From: Fulvitalea axinellae
Lineage (GTDB): Bacteria; Bacteroidota; Bacteroidia; Cytophagales; Cyclobacteriaceae
NCBI RefSeq assembly: GCF_036492835.1
Contig: NZ_AP025319.1
Span: 124,001-188,000, forward strand
Length of the DNA: 64,000 bases
Direction of reading: 5' to 3'
The notes under the pieces were generated by a model. The model was not told where the DNA came from. It did no database searches and was given only the letters and a program-made list of their open reading frames with translations. Position 1 is the first letter of the stretch; each line of letters opens with the position of its first letter. Positions 8,788 through 17,765 of the stretch are shown here, piece by piece. Both the position numbers and the translations under genes were made by a program.

Positions 8788-10257
8788 ATGTTTTCAAGAA
8801 AGAGACTTATCCGGCGGGCCGTAGGCTTGTTGGCCTGGACGGGGATCTTAACCTTTCAGGATATCGAGGTTCGGGCACAGGGCAAGAAACCCAATTTTCT
8901 TTTTATTATTGCCGATGACGTGACTTATGAGGGGGTACAGGCTTTGGGCGATCTAAATATCCGAACGCCAAATTTGGATCGGTTGGTTAGGGAAGGGACA
9001 ACATTTACGCATGCGTATAATATGGGCGCTTGGCGAGGGGGAGTGTGTACGGCCAGCCGGACGATGCTGAACACGGGAATGTATTTATGGAAATCGCAAC
9101 GGCATGCCGAGGTGATTCCGGCGGAAGAATGGCGGACTTATCCGTTTTGGTCCAAGACTATGTCAAAGGCCGGGTACGAGACTTATTTTACGGGCAAATG
9201 GCATGTTAAGCGTATAAATCCCAAAAATCTTTTCGATCATGTGAGCGATGTGCGTGGCGGAATGCCCAACCAGACCAAAGAGGGGTACTTTAGGCCCAAG
9301 CATGAGAATGATACGTCGTGGTTGCCTTGGGACAAAAGCAAGCGCGGATTTTGGAAAGGCGGACAGCATTGGACGGAAAAGTTGGCGGATACGGGCCGGC
9401 GATATATCCGGCAGGCGGCCAAAAGCGAAAAACCGTTTTTTATGTATTTGGCCTTTAATGCGGCGCATGACCCGAGGCAAGCGCCCAAATCTTATGTGGA
9501 CAGTTATCCGGTAGGTGGCGTGAAGACGCCGGAGAACTTTATGGCGGAATACCCTGATTTTGAGACGCTTTTCCCTGACGGGAAAATGCGCGACGAGAAC
9601 TTGGCCCCCTTTCCGAGGACCGAATATTCGATCAAAGTAAACCGGCGGGAGTACTACGCATTGATCACGTATATGGATGAGCAGTTGGGCAGAATCTTGG
9701 ACGCTCTCGAAGAGTCGGGACAGGTGGATAATACGTATATCGTTTTTACGGCCGACCATGGTTTGGCTGTTGGGCGCCATGGTTTGTTGGGGAAACAAAA
9801 TATGTACGATCACAGCCTGCGGGTGCCGTTTATGATATTGGGTCCGAAAATTCCGAAAGGAAAGAAAATCGATACGCCAATGTACTTGCAGGACGCTATG
9901 CCTACGGCTCTGGAGGTGGCGGGAATCCCCAAGCCGGATTATGTGCGGTTTAAGAGCGTATTGCCGGTAATCAGGGGTGAGCGCAAGTCGAATTTGGATG
10001 CGGTGTACGGCGCGTTTATGGCGAATCAGCGTTGTGTGATCGACGACGGGTATAAGCTGATTCTTTATCCCGGAAAGGGAACCGTCAAGCTTTTTGATCT
10101 TGGGAAAGACAAAAGCGAGATGGTGAATCTGGCGGGAAAACCCAAATACAGAAAAAGGATCAGGCGACTTTACGGTACTCTGAAAGAGTTGCAAAAAGAG
10201 AATAGCGATACGTTGAAATTGGATAAGTATTACCCGCAGTTAGTATCGGGTATTTGA
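8788..10257 (+). CDS. S1-family sulfatase, secreted (iduronate-2-sulfatase-like)
   Basis: 489 aa with a signal peptide (about residues 1-31, ending VRAQ). It starts with the sulfatase metal site NFLFIIADD. The active-site motif that is converted to formylglycine reads CTASRTMLNTG, with Ala in place of the Pro of the CxPSR consensus. Downstream are GKWHV and TADHGLAVGRHGLLGKQ, which supply metal and substrate ligands. It would remove sulfate from a sulfated polysaccharide in the periplasm. A second sulfatase follows in the same direction, suggesting joint use on a marine glycan. The substrate cannot be assigned. Confidence 0.9.
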   Translation: MFSRKRLIRRAVGLLAWTGILTFQDIEVRAQGKKPNFLFIIADDVTYEGVQALGDLNIRTPNLDRLVREGTTFTHAYNMGAWRGGVCTASRTMLNTGMYLWKSQRHAEVIPAEEWRTYPFWSKTMSKAGYETYFTGKWHVKRINPKNLFDHVSDVRGGMPNQTKEGYFRPKHENDTSWLPWDKSKRGFWKGGQHWTEKLADTGRRYIRQAAKSEKPFFMYLAFNAAHDPRQAPKSYVDSYPVGGVKTPENFMAEYPDFETLFPDGKMRDENLAPFPRTEYSIKVNRREYYALITYMDEQLGRILDALEESGQVDNTYIVFTADHGLAVGRHGLLGKQNMYDHSLRVPFMILGPKIPKGKKIDTPMYLQDAMPTALEVAGIPKPDYVRFKSVLPVIRGERKSNLDAVYGAFMANQRCVIDDGYKLILYPGKGTVKLFDLGKDKSEMVNLAGKPKYRKRIRRLYGTLKELQKENSDTLKLDKYYPQLVSGI

Positions 10258-10273
10258 TTTGGTTGTTGGATTA

Positions 10274-10304
10274 GTTGGCGTCAGGGCGAAAGCCTTGCGC
10301 CAAC
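10274..10304 (+). terminator. Hairpin after the first sulfatase gene
   Basis: GTTGGCG and CGCCAAC pair perfectly around an inner stem CAGGGC-GAAA-GCCTTG with a GNRA loop. There is no strong T run afterwards, so it may be a weak terminator or mRNA-stabilising structure between the two sulfatase genes. Confidence 0.45.
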
Positions 10305-10427
10305 TTCGTTATTCTACAGGGTGTGATCCATATGTGATAGTTTTTGTATTGAAATTAGAATTGCATTGTAAATCAGAGATTTATATTTATAAATAGAATA
10401 GTCTATACTTTTTTACTCTTTATAAAA

Positions 10428-11855
10428 ATGAAAAAGACATTTTTGGCGGCTTTGCTTCTGTGTTTTGGATTCGGGGCCAACGCGAAGAAAAAGAAATTGG
10501 AACGGCCGAATATCGTTTTGATCTTGGTGGACGATTTGGGCAAGGAATGGGTGAGCTGTTATGGAGCCCAAGGTATTAATACGCCAAATGTGGACGCTTT
10601 GGCGGAGCAGGGCAAGCGGTTTTCCAACGCTTATTCCATGCCGCAATGTACGCCTTCAAGAGTGACCTTGCTGACGGGGCAATACCCCTTCCGGCATGGT
10701 TGGATAAACCACTGGGACGTGCCGCGTTGGGGCGGAGGCGCTCATTACGACGAAAGGAAGAATCCGTCTTTGGCCAAGGCGCTGAAAAGGGCCGGTTACG
10801 CCACGGCGGTAGCCGGCAAGTGGCAGATTGACGATTTTAGGGTGGAACCCGAGGCTATGGTCAAGTCTGGTTTCGACGAATTCTTTATGTGGACGGGCTA
10901 CGAGGCGGGAAATCCGCCAAGCTCCAAAAGGTATCAGGACCCGTATGTTTTCGGGCAAGGTGTTTCCGGTACGCAGAAAGGAAAATTCGGTCCTGACCTG
11001 TATAGTGGTTTTATTATCGATTTTATCAAGAAAAATAAAGAGAAACCGTTTTTCGCATATTTTCCGATGGCTTTGACCCATTCGCCTTTCGTTGATACAC
11101 CCGATGAGAAAGCCGACAGCAAGCTCGGTAAACACAAATCGATGGTACGTTACGCTGATAAACTCACGGGGAATGTATTGAAAGCGCTGGAAGATGCGGG
11201 AGTCCGTGAGAATACGGTGGTAATTTGGACAGCGGATAACGGCACCAGCGGTTCAATAGTCGGTCAATTAAACGGCCGGGCTGTACGTGGGGGTAAGGCC
11301 AAAACTATTGAGGCGGGGATCTGCATGCCGTTTATAGTGAGCTGGCCAGCTAGGATGTCGCCGGGCGTTACGGAAACTTTGGTGGATTTTAGCGACATCT
11401 ATCCCACTTTGTTGGAATTGGCCGGTGCCCGTCGGCAGAAAGGCTACGTAATAGACGGGCGGTCGTTTGCGAAAGTGCTGAAAGGTGAGGCGAAGGACGG
11501 TCCGCGATCTTGGATATTGGGAATGGGTGGAAAGAATCAGGCCAAGCTGACGGACAAAGGTGTGGAAAACCGTTTCCGTTATCGCGATAGGGTGTTGCGG
11601 AATAAGCGCTATAAGCTGTGTATTGGCACGGATAGAAAAGCGAAGGCTTTCTACGATTTGCGTGAGGACCCTTGGGAAGAACGGAACTTGATTGATAATC
11701 TGGGTGTGGAAACCGGTAGACGGAAGAGTTTTGAGGCTCTGATGGCCGTAGTCAAGACTTTTCCCGAGCAAGATAGCGACCCTTCGTATTTACCGAACCC
11801 TAAACGGCCTTGGGATGTGGAAGTGAAGGCTAAGAGTCAGATTTGGAAGGAATAA
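10428..11855 (+). CDS. S1-family sulfatase, secreted (arylsulfatase A-like)
   Basis: 475 aa with a signal peptide ending near NAKK. It has the metal site NIVLILVDD and the canonical formylglycine motif CTPSRVTLLTGQYP. AGKWQIDD and WTADNGTSG complete the active site. The length and the C-terminal small beta domain are normal for the family. It lies 170 bp after another sulfatase, with a hairpin between them, so the two may be transcribed separately. It should act in the periplasm on sulfated glycans and depends on a formylglycine-generating enzyme encoded elsewhere. Confidence 0.92.
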   Translation: MKKTFLAALLLCFGFGANAKKKKLERPNIVLILVDDLGKEWVSCYGAQGINTPNVDALAEQGKRFSNAYSMPQCTPSRVTLLTGQYPFRHGWINHWDVPRWGGGAHYDERKNPSLAKALKRAGYATAVAGKWQIDDFRVEPEAMVKSGFDEFFMWTGYEAGNPPSSKRYQDPYVFGQGVSGTQKGKFGPDLYSGFIIDFIKKNKEKPFFAYFPMALTHSPFVDTPDEKADSKLGKHKSMVRYADKLTGNVLKALEDAGVRENTVVIWTADNGTSGSIVGQLNGRAVRGGKAKTIEAGICMPFIVSWPARMSPGVTETLVDFSDIYPTLLELAGARRQKGYVIDGRSFAKVLKGEAKDGPRSWILGMGGKNQAKLTDKGVENRFRYRDRVLRNKRYKLCIGTDRKAKAFYDLREDPWEERNLIDNLGVETGRRKSFEALMAVVKTFPEQDSDPSYLPNPKRPWDVEVKAKSQIWKE

Positions 11856-11883
11856 AAGGAATAATGAGAAAGTTGAGTATTGG

Positions 11884-11917
11884 AAAGCGGAGACGGGTAT
11901 TGCCTGTCTTCGCTTTT
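11884..11917. terminator. Bidirectional terminator between convergent genes
   Basis: AAAGCG-GAGAC...TGTCTT-CGCTTT forms a hairpin followed by TTTTGTCGTTT on the plus strand. It sits between the sulfatase and the convergent Rpn gene, so it can end both transcripts. Confidence 0.55.
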
Positions 11918-11934
11918 GTCGTTTGGGTGGCCTT

Positions 11935-12837
11935 TTACTCCCTCATAGCGTCAATGTCGTTTGCCGAAAGACCGGTAGCCTGAATGATTTGTTCGGTGGA
12001 TATGTTTAATGAGATAAGGTTTTTGGCAATAGCGATTTTTTCATTTCTTCTGCCTTCTTCTCGCCCTTCCATACGTCCCTCCATACGCCCTTCCATACGT
12101 CCTTCCTCTTTCGCCGCTTTTTCGGCGAAGTCGATAACATTGTTAAGGTCCCAGTATACTTTCAGTTCTTCTTGGTAAACGTTGTATTCTTTAGGGTCCA
12201 GTTTACCTATTTCGGCTACCTCGAATATTTTTTGGAAAATTCGTTCTTGTAGTTCTTTGGGGCGGTCTTCCAGCGCTGCCATGTTTTTGAGAACGTACAG
12301 CCACTTGTCCATATGCGTTTCCAGTTCATGGATGCCTTTTCTGAATTTAGGCATTTCAACATAAATCATCCGTAATTTTGGGTTGGCGATTTCGTTGAAC
12401 TGGTTTTTGATCTGGTGGTCTTGGATATAGACGTCCTTGTGTTTTTCGCTTTCTTCGATTATAAAATCAAGTAATGAGATCGTATAGACACGCTGTAGTT
12501 CAAAGTTCCATCGCTTACCCCGCTCAGATTGGTCCTGGATGGGGAAGGTAGAGTAAAAGAGGCTCCTGTCACGGAAGTGCTCTTGTTTGGCGCGTTGGAT
12601 CTCGACTATAAAGCGATCACCGCTCTCTGTCTGGCAGTGCAGATCGAATATGGCACGGCGTTTTTCCTCGAACCGGGGCAGATGCTCGGTCTTTTGGTAC
12701 TGGAGATCCTCTATGGGGCTGTCTAGGTCCGGAATCAAGTGGTTGAGAAAGTCGATCAGGAGGTCTTTGTTGACTTCCTCGCCGAAGATTTTCTTGAATC
12801 CGAAATCGGTGTAGGGGTTGAGGTATCTTTCGCGCAT
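11935..12837 (-). CDS. Rpn-family PD-(D/E)XK nuclease (recombination-promoting nuclease / transposase-like)
   Basis: 300 aa from ATG 12837, chosen because the family characteristically begins MRERYLNPYTDFGFKKIFG. An upstream in-frame codon at 12888 would add 17 residues unlike the family. The nuclease core includes FGEEVNKDLLIDFLNHL and the active-site strand pair FDLHCQTESGDRFIVEIQ. Near the C-terminus a GRME unit is repeated three times before GREEGRR, encoded by tandem 12-bp repeats at about 12064-12110. Rpn proteins are DNA endonucleases linked to recombination and some act in phage defence. The gene stands alone, ending about 80 bp from the convergent sulfatase gene. Confidence 0.85.
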   Translation of the reverse strand: MRERYLNPYTDFGFKKIFGEEVNKDLLIDFLNHLIPDLDSPIEDLQYQKTEHLPRFEEKRRAIFDLHCQTESGDRFIVEIQRAKQEHFRDRSLFYSTFPIQDQSERGKRWNFELQRVYTISLLDFIIEESEKHKDVYIQDHQIKNQFNEIANPKLRMIYVEMPKFRKGIHELETHMDKWLYVLKNMAALEDRPKELQERIFQKIFEVAEIGKLDPKEYNVYQEELKVYWDLNNVIDFAEKAAKEEGRMEGRMEGRMEGREEGRRNEKIAIAKNLISLNISTEQIIQATGLSANDIDAMRE

Positions 12838-13196
12838 GGGGGTGTCGTTTGGTAAAGCAAATTTACGGTTGGATCGGTTTATTTGCAAGGGAGAATGAAG
12901 GACGGTTTAGAGGAGGGAAACTGTGTTGTATTTGATTTTTGCGAATACAGGATGAATTGACCTTGTGAGTATTGATAATGGACTATGTGACTTAACATTT
13001 GTAAGTTGCCCGAACTGTACTTGCCGAATATTACCATAAATATGCGGATGTTTGCCCCCTTTCCATAAATATGTTAACGACATTTGCGAGTCACTACGCT
13101 CTAACACAACGAAAGGCGTCAAATAATCAAACCAAAACCCAAGCGTTCTTAGCAAAGGACGCAATGCAGATTAACCCAACAAACCCAAACCAAAAC
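12838..13196. other. Divergent intergenic region
   Basis: About 360 bp between the Rpn gene and the MFS transporter gene. An open frame from 13071 runs in frame into the transporter but looks like leader, not family sequence. No clear promoter, repeat or RNA found. Confidence 0.35.
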
Positions 13197-14387
13197 ATGA
13201 AGTCATCATTCAAATTTTCGGATATAATTCGAAAAAATCCTATGTTCCTGTTTCTCTTTATTTTAACCGTCGCCGTTTCGGCAGGGTTTCAGGGATGGAG
13301 AACGCTTTTCAATAACTTCGCCGTAGACGAGATCGGGCTAAACGGTTTTCTGGTCGGCGCCACCCAATCTTTTCGGGAAGTGCCCGGTTTTTTGGCCTTT
13401 ACCGTGATCTTTGTTCTGTTTCTAATGAGGGAAGAACGGCTGATCGTTTACGCTACGGGGTTGATGGGCTTGGGCGTATTGCTTACAGGCTTTTTCCCAA
13501 GTTTTACGGGCTTGATGGCCACGACTTTTATTATGTCGGTAGGTTTTCATTATTTCGAAACAGCCAACCAATCATTGTCGCTACAGCATTTCAGTAAGAA
13601 GGAGTCGCCACATGTATTAGCCAATTTAAAGAGCGTCACAGCTATTACGAATATTTTGGTCGGCGGATTGATATTTCTTTTGGCCAAGGTTAGTGATTTT
13701 ATGACCAGTTATGTCGTGTTGGGCGCTATCGTGATTCTGGGAGCGATATGGGCGTATATCAAGACTCCAAAGCAGGAAAACGCAGTAGTCCAACAGAAAA
13801 AAATTATACTGAAGAAAAAGTATTGGCTTTTTTATATGCTGAATTTCTTGAGCGGTGCGCGTCGCCAAATATTTGTGGTGTTCTCGGTATTGCTGTTAGT
13901 TGAGAAATATGAGTTCTCGGTAGTGTATATTACGGCTCTCTTTGTGCTAAATAATCTGGTTTCAATTTTTACAAATCCGCTTATAGCCAAAATGATAAAC
14001 AGGTTTGGAGAGCGTATTACACTTTCGTTTGAATACGTTTCATTGGCTTTGATATTTCTGGCTTATGCCTATGTAGAAAGCCCTTGGGTAGCGGCGGGCT
14101 TGTATGTGCTTGACCATGTATTCTTTAATTTCTCAATAGGCATTAAAACCTATTTTCAAAAACATGCCGAGGAGTGGGATATTGCGCCGTCTATGGCCGT
14201 CGGGTTTACGATCAACCATATTGCGGCGGTGGTATTGCCGGTGTTGGGCGGTTACCTTTGGTTGTTGGATTGGCGGATACCGTTTGTGGGCGCGGCCGTG
14301 TTGTCGGTGGTGTCGTTGGTTTTTGCCCAGTTTATGAAACCTGATCCCGTATTGGTTACAAATCCGGAGAAAGCAGAAGCTGTTTAA
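13197..14387 (+). CDS. MFS transporter
   Basis: 396 aa from ATG 13197 (MKSSFKFSDIIRKNP). The in-frame codon at 13071 would add 42 polar residues not expected in this family. There are about twelve hydrophobic segments, with a central polar loop near residues 185-200 (KTPKQENAVVQQKKIILKK). The protein belongs to the major facilitator superfamily; I cannot assign a substrate. The gene is alone, followed 138 bp later by the isoaspartyl peptidase gene. Confidence 0.85.
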   Translation: MKSSFKFSDIIRKNPMFLFLFILTVAVSAGFQGWRTLFNNFAVDEIGLNGFLVGATQSFREVPGFLAFTVIFVLFLMREERLIVYATGLMGLGVLLTGFFPSFTGLMATTFIMSVGFHYFETANQSLSLQHFSKKESPHVLANLKSVTAITNILVGGLIFLLAKVSDFMTSYVVLGAIVILGAIWAYIKTPKQENAVVQQKKIILKKKYWLFYMLNFLSGARRQIFVVFSVLLLVEKYEFSVVYITALFVLNNLVSIFTNPLIAKMINRFGERITLSFEYVSLALIFLAYAYVESPWVAAGLYVLDHVFFNFSIGIKTYFQKHAEEWDIAPSMAVGFTINHIAAVVLPVLGGYLWLLDWRIPFVGAAVLSVVSLVFAQFMKPDPVLVTNPEKAEAV

Positions 14388-14478
14388 CCCCTAGGCATGT
14401 ATCAGAAAGACATAGTAAGGCTTTTCGGTAATTATGGTTGCAAAATGCATCCGGATTATCTTTTTTAGGAAAAACATT

Positions 14479-14506
14479 TTGGAACCAAACCTAAGGTTTT
14501 TCTTTG
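14479..14506 (+). promoter_or_regulatory. Candidate Bacteroidota promoter for the isoaspartyl peptidase gene
   Basis: TTG (within ATTTTGG, 14479-14481) and TCTTTG (14501-14506) are spaced 24 bp apart, matching the -33 TTTG and -7 TAnnTTTG arrangement although the TA of the -7 box is missing. The ATG is 20 bp downstream. Confidence 0.35.
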
Positions 14507-14525
14507 CGTAATCGAATCGATAAAT

Positions 14526-15521
14526 ATGAAAAAAATAATATTACTCATATTTGCTCTATGTTTGTCCGTAAGTGTGTGGGCACAGAAGAAAAACAATTTC
14601 GTTATTGCGATACATGGTGGAGCGGGCAATATAAAGCCGAAGTTTTTTACACCTGAAAAGAAAAAGCAATACGAAGACAAAATGCGTGAGGCATTAGATG
14701 TCGGGTATAAAATATTGGAAAACGGAGGGACAAGCCTTGAGGCTGTCCGCTCGACAATCAATGTTTTGGAAGACTCACCGCTATTTAATGCCGGTAAAGG
14801 CGCGGTGCTAACCTCGGAAGGAGTGCCTTCGCTTGATGCTTCCATAATGGACGGAAAAACGCTGAACGCAGGCGCTGTGGCGGGAGTGTCGAGCGTTAAG
14901 AACCCGATAGACGCCGCCTGGCAAGTAATGGAAAATTCTGAGCATGTGATGCTCAGCGGAAAGGGAGCGGATGAATTTTCGAAAATAAGAGGCTTGGAAA
15001 CCGTTCCAGCGTTTTACTTTTATACACCCCGTATGCAGAAGCGTTGGAGTAGCATCCATGCAAAAAAAGTAAAGCAAAGTAATAAGCTTAAAAAGGATTC
15101 GTACGACAAACACGGAACTGTGGGGGCCGTGGCTTTGGATAAACACGGAAACTTGGCTGCGGGAACATCTACCGGCGGTATGATGTACAAAAAGTTTGGG
15201 AGAATAGGAGATTCCCCGGTAATTGGGGCAGGAACTTATGCCAATAACAAAACATGTGCGGTATCCTGTACTGGTCATGGCGAGTATTTCATTCGTTCGG
15301 CTGTAGCTTATGATATTTCGGCCCGTATGGAATATTTAAACGAAGGTTTGCAAACAGCGTCTGATCAAGTGATTAATAACCGAATGGGAAAACTAGGCGG
15401 TACAGGAGGAGTGGTAAGCTTGGATAAAGACGGGAGAGTGGCTTTCAGCTTTAATACCAGCGGAATGTTCAGGGGCTATAAATCATCCAATGGAACGTTT
15501 CAGACTCTATTGTTTAAGTGA
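14526..15521 (+). CDS. Isoaspartyl peptidase / plant-type L-asparaginase, periplasmic
   Basis: 331 aa with a signal peptide (MKKIILLIFALCLSVSVWAQ). It is an Ntn-hydrolase that matures by cutting itself before Thr in HGTVGAVALD, giving alpha and beta chains. IAIHGGAG at the N-terminus, LFNAGKGAVLT and DASIMDG in the alpha chain, and GTSTGG and GDSPVIGAGTYA in the beta chain are family hallmarks. It hydrolyses beta-aspartyl dipeptides and asparagine. The export signal places this in the periplasm. It is convergent with an AraC regulator 8 bp away. Confidence 0.93.
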   Translation: MKKIILLIFALCLSVSVWAQKKNNFVIAIHGGAGNIKPKFFTPEKKKQYEDKMREALDVGYKILENGGTSLEAVRSTINVLEDSPLFNAGKGAVLTSEGVPSLDASIMDGKTLNAGAVAGVSSVKNPIDAAWQVMENSEHVMLSGKGADEFSKIRGLETVPAFYFYTPRMQKRWSSIHAKKVKQSNKLKKDSYDKHGTVGAVALDKHGNLAAGTSTGGMMYKKFGRIGDSPVIGAGTYANNKTCAVSCTGHGEYFIRSAVAYDISARMEYLNEGLQTASDQVINNRMGKLGGTGGVVSLDKDGRVAFSFNTSGMFRGYKSSNGTFQTLLFK

Positions 15522-15529
15522 TTTCATCG

Positions 15530-16402
15530 TTAAGATCTGTTGTTTGCCTCTTGGTAAGATATTCGGAATTGGGCCGGGGTTTGACGGTAATGTTTTTTGA
15601 ATGCTTTCACAAAATATGAGTCGTCTGCGTAGCCCAATTCCCCTGCTATTTCTTTTACGCTGTGGGGGGTAAATTGAAGCATTCTGGCCGCTTCGTTAAG
15701 AACGTATTTTTCAATAAACTGGGCGGGTGAAAACCCCGTCATTTCTTTAACGGCATTATAGAGTTTTCGTGTTGATACGCCTAGCTCTGATGTATAAAAC
15801 GGCAGGTATTTTTGTTCAACGCAATACGTTCCGACCAAATCAATAAACCGTTCGAGTAAATCGTAATTCTGTCTACTAAAGTCGTTTTTTTGATTTGATT
15901 CTTTTTGTCTAAAGTTCTCAATTTTGGTTAGTAAAATCTGAAGGTAACTCTGCATGACTTTGGGTTTCCCGAAAAAGTCTTTTCCTGTGAAATATCTATA
16001 AAGCAATCCGCACTCTTCCGAAAAAAGAGAGGCTTCAGATTCTGGGATACGCAGGTATGTGTGTACGGGCAAACGGCATAATAGCCCAGTTTTATATTGG
16101 ACACTTTCCAGAAAAATATCTGAAAAATCGATTAAATATCCATCTATATCACCTTCGCATCTTAGATGATGTACTTGGTGGGGAAGGATCAGATATAAGC
16201 ATCTGTCTTTGATTGGGTATATTTCCTGTTCCAGCAAATGGCTACCGGCCCCTTTACGAATCCAAATTATCTGGAAGTAGTCATGACGGTGGGGCTTTAA
16301 GGCATGACTTGAAAGAAAGTCTTCCTTAGGCCCCTTAAGGCGTTTAATTTTAAAATCGCCATATAGCTGTATCAGGTTTTTGTGGATTCGATCTTTGGGC
16401 AT
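15530..16402 (-). CDS. AraC-family transcriptional regulator
   Basis: 290 aa. The N-terminal half is a cupin-type ligand domain (HRHDYFQIIWIRKGAG, with typical His residues). The C-terminal half holds the two helix-turn-helix units (STRKLYNAVKEMTGFSPAQFI and SVKEIAGELGYADDSYFVKAFK). Neighbours do not reveal the regulon. Confidence 0.9.
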   Translation of the reverse strand: MPKDRIHKNLIQLYGDFKIKRLKGPKEDFLSSHALKPHRHDYFQIIWIRKGAGSHLLEQEIYPIKDRCLYLILPHQVHHLRCEGDIDGYLIDFSDIFLESVQYKTGLLCRLPVHTYLRIPESEASLFSEECGLLYRYFTGKDFFGKPKVMQSYLQILLTKIENFRQKESNQKNDFSRQNYDLLERFIDLVGTYCVEQKYLPFYTSELGVSTRKLYNAVKEMTGFSPAQFIEKYVLNEAARMLQFTPHSVKEIAGELGYADDSYFVKAFKKHYRQTPAQFRISYQEANNRS

Positions 16403-16500
16403 AAGGCAAAGATAGGTTTTCCATAAATCGAAATGGCTCTGTAGCTAATGAATTCCGTCCTCGGAAAATTACATGATAAAATTTCGGTTGTCAGATTCTT

Positions 16501-16508
16501 TAGTTTTG
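16501..16508 (+). promoter_or_regulatory. Candidate -7 element TAGTTTTG
   Basis: Perfect TAnnTTTG element 33 bp before the HAD-gene codon at 16541. A -33 TTTG at the usual distance is not clear. Confidence 0.3.
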
Positions 16509-16540
16509 CCGTTATTCGGTGGTGGTAATCAGGATATTAC

Positions 16541-17305
16541 GTGCTCAATATGATTCGAAAGAATCTAATAGCAGTTGTTATCGGTTTGTTTTTCATTTAT
16601 CCTTTAAATTTCGTTATGAAGGAATATACTTTGGCGTTTGATGTATATGGTACTTTGATAGATACTTCGGGTATACGTGAAGCAGTAAGTGAATTAATAG
16701 GGAGTAGAGCTAATGAGTTTACTGAGCAGTGGCGAACCAAACAATTAGAATATTCTTTTCGTCGTGGTTTGATGGATGATTATGTTCCTTTTTCTGTATG
16801 TACAAGTCAAGCTCTGGATTACTGCTGTAACAAGTTTGGAATAGATATTTCGGAAACGGATAAGCAGGGGCTAATGGTCCGATATAAAACGTTACCGGCT
16901 TTCCCGGAGGTGGCAGAGGGACTGTCTACATTAAAAGGATTGGGATATCGTCTTTTCGCTTTTTCCAATGGTATGCCCAAAGATGTTCGATCATTATTGG
17001 AACATAATGGTTTGGGATATTTTTTCGATGGTGTTGTAAGTGCTGATTCTGTAAAGACCTTTAAGCCTAACCCTAGGATATATAAACACTTTAATAATGT
17101 AACAGACTCGAAGTCGAGAGACACATGGCTGGTTTCGAGTAATCCATTTGATGTTTTGGGGTCTGTCAAATACGGAATGAATAGTATCTGGATTCAGCGT
17201 AACGAAAGAAATAAAATGGATCCGTGGGAGATTAGTTATACACTTACAACCGATGGGTTGACGAAGATAGGTAGGATGTTGTCCGAGTACCGAAAACTAA
17301 ATTGA
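16541..17305 (+). CDS. HAD-superfamily hydrolase, haloacid dehalogenase type II-like
   Basis: 254 aa as read from 16541, or 229 aa from ATG 16616. The core begins TLAFDVYGTLIDT with the nucleophile Asp. Motif II is SNG (AFSNGMPKD), the Lys is in KTFKPNPRIY, and the acidic motif lies in the region VSSNPFDVLGSVKYG. Type II haloacid dehalogenases normally start close to the DVYGT motif. The upstream 25 residues (IRKNLIAVVIGLFFIYPLNF) are hydrophobic and could be a membrane anchor or signal, or not translated. A -7 promoter element at 16501 would allow either start. The substrate is unknown. Confidence 0.8.
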   Translation: MLNMIRKNLIAVVIGLFFIYPLNFVMKEYTLAFDVYGTLIDTSGIREAVSELIGSRANEFTEQWRTKQLEYSFRRGLMDDYVPFSVCTSQALDYCCNKFGIDISETDKQGLMVRYKTLPAFPEVAEGLSTLKGLGYRLFAFSNGMPKDVRSLLEHNGLGYFFDGVVSADSVKTFKPNPRIYKHFNNVTDSKSRDTWLVSSNPFDVLGSVKYGMNSIWIQRNERNKMDPWEISYTLTTDGLTKIGRMLSEYRKLN

Positions 17306-17765
17306 GTGAAAGTTAAGGGCCGTGAGGCTATAATCTTTGTATAAGATTCAATTAATTCTTAAACGCTAACCTTAGTTTGTGAGGTTGGTATTTTTTATTT
17401 ATGAAATGACATTAGATTATTTTAATATTTTGTTAGAAGGAGATGTGGGTTGCTTATTTAAACACGAATATGTTTATATATTTGATAGAGGTGTGGGTTT
17501 GTGATTAGAACAGTATTTGGGATAGGATATGGCTTTTTATTTCGTACCAGTCACAAAATGGCAAAACCCTATAAACCGTGACGAAAAGTGGGGGAATTTT
17601 CTTTTTCTTGCGTCATAATACCTGTTCTGAAATTTTAGTTTACTGGTTTTTCAAAACGACTTATAAGAATCAGGTTCATTTAAGCGTATGTAATCTTCTT
17701 CGTTTTTTGGAATGAATAATATGACCTGAGTTCGTATAGTTATATTTATTAGGATCCCGACAGGA
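17306..17765. other. AT-rich intergenic region
   Basis: 460 bp before the VWA/MoxR/LRR cluster. AT-rich, with no open frame of note, no clear hairpin and no repeat shared with the rest of the window. It presumably carries the cluster promoter. Confidence 0.4.

Noticed and set aside
9163..10194. 343-codon minus-strand open frame opposite the first sulfatase gene
   Set aside because: It is an antisense shadow of a clear sulfatase gene. The product is rich in His, Arg and Phe with no domain.
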